The notes below the pieces were generated by a model, which was given only the letters and a program-made list of their open reading frames with translations, ran no database searches and was not told where the DNA came from. Below, one piece after another: positions 31,517-31,807 of a DNA stretch of 31,807 nt (positions are counted from its first letter, which is position 1; each line of letters starts with the position of its first letter). Made by a program: the position numbers and the translations under genes. Source of the DNA: Christensenella sp. UBA4379 (GTDB taxonomy: Bacteria; Bacillota; Clostridia; Christensenellales; Aristaeellaceae); the NCBI GenBank assembly GCA_002391225.1, contig DGRV01000090.1:1-31807 (forward strand), written 5' to 3'.

Positions 31517-31618
31517 TGAATTTATGAAGAAATTGTAACAAAATCATTAAGAAGACGAAACAAAAGGCTGGCTTTTCCATGCCTCCCGGAACCTTTTTGT
31601 AACAATTTGAGGGAGGGA

Positions 31619-31648
31619 TTGCCGGGAGGAAGAGCGGGGTGATATAAT
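31619..31648 (+). promoter_or_regulatory. Sigma-A promoter for a gene beyond the right edge
   Basis: TTGCCG (31619-31624) and TATAAT (31643-31648) with an 18-bp spacer on the plus strand. No plus-strand gene starts inside the window after it. Confidence 0.68.
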
Positions 31649-31654
31649 GGGCGG

Positions 31655-31807
31655 GCAGAGTCCCGCCAGGACAACCGCACGAGTAAAAAAGATCACATGA
31701 AGTATTGCCGGATACAGACAAAGGGGTTATGAAGGGGGCAGAGCCCCCTTCAGGGAAATCCGCAGGACCGGCTTTGCCGGGCCGAGGAGAATTTTTGCGG
31801 AGGTTAG
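31655..31807 (+). promoter_or_regulatory. Structured 5' leader of the next gene (truncated by the window)
   Basis: The ~150 nt after the promoter include a perfect 10-bp hairpin TGAAGGGGGC/GCCCCCTTCA (31730-31752) and a smaller CCGGC/GCCGG hairpin (31768-31780). GCGGAGGTTAG at the very end looks like a ribosome site for a start codon just outside. A possible 11-codon frame begins at ATG 31697 without a good ribosome site. No riboswitch class was recognised. Confidence 0.5.

Overview
The window reads as a chromosomal stretch of an anaerobic, carbohydrate-degrading member of the Bacillota (class Clostridia). The evidence is the strong GGAGG-type ribosome binding sites, many consensus sigma-A promoters (TTGACA-N17-TATAAT type), tRNA genes with encoded CCA, a DapL-type lysine/peptidoglycan route, an FprA-type oxygen-scavenging flavodiiron protein, and several glycosidases for plant polysaccharide. 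A gut or rumen Christensenellales/Aristaeellaceae-like organism would fit, but that is recollection of similar gene sets and was not searched.

Layout. 1-1.5 kb: a DUF4143-type AAA ATPase on the minus strand behind a consensus promoter preceded by three 32-bp-phased direct repeats. 1.5-5.3 kb: a minus-strand glycosidase operon (GH113-like, then GH105, then GH2), just downstream of a tRNA-Thr/tRNA-Pro pair and its terminator. 5.5-7.3 kb: a cytoplasmic 5'-nucleotidase coupled by an ATGA overlap to a small RHH-like protein that appears to start at ATA. 7.3-7.7 kb: a compact cassette with a 32-residue membrane peptide gene and a convergent ~90-nt RNA, resembling a type I toxin-antitoxin pair. It shares a divergent, palindrome-rich control region with a GH120 beta-xylosidase (7.75-9.74 kb). 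9.9-11.6 kb: an AT-rich exported protein with three nearly identical 309-bp repeats, behind a Phd/YefM-like antitoxin without a visible toxin. 11.6-11.75 kb: a cluster of DnaA-box sequences.

11.9-15.4 kb: an operon of a Ste24-like M48 protease, an uncharacterised protein, a HIT protein and a small membrane protein. 15.5-19.8 kb: argS, dapF and dapL, separated by highly structured intergenic DNA. DapL and DapF are consecutive steps to meso-diaminopimelate. 20.0-22.2 kb: an exported X-Pro dipeptidyl-peptidase-like hydrolase (minus). 22.5-26.2 kb: purA, a metallophosphoesterase and fprA as one operon, with a 4x heptanucleotide repeat before purA. 26.3-30.1 kb: a large secreted protein that joins a von Willebrand A domain to an HExxH metalloprotease-like domain. 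30.4-31.4 kb: a convergent exported protein of unknown function. The right edge holds a plus-strand promoter and a structured leader for a gene lying outside the window.

The most promising undescribed items are the small peptide/antisense RNA cassette at 7.3-7.7 kb, the VWA-metalloprotease fusion, the DnaA-box cluster away from dnaA, the phased repeats before the ATPase, and the structured dapF-dapL spacer. All the glycosidases lack signal peptides, so they probably act on imported oligosaccharides. No transporter is in the window.
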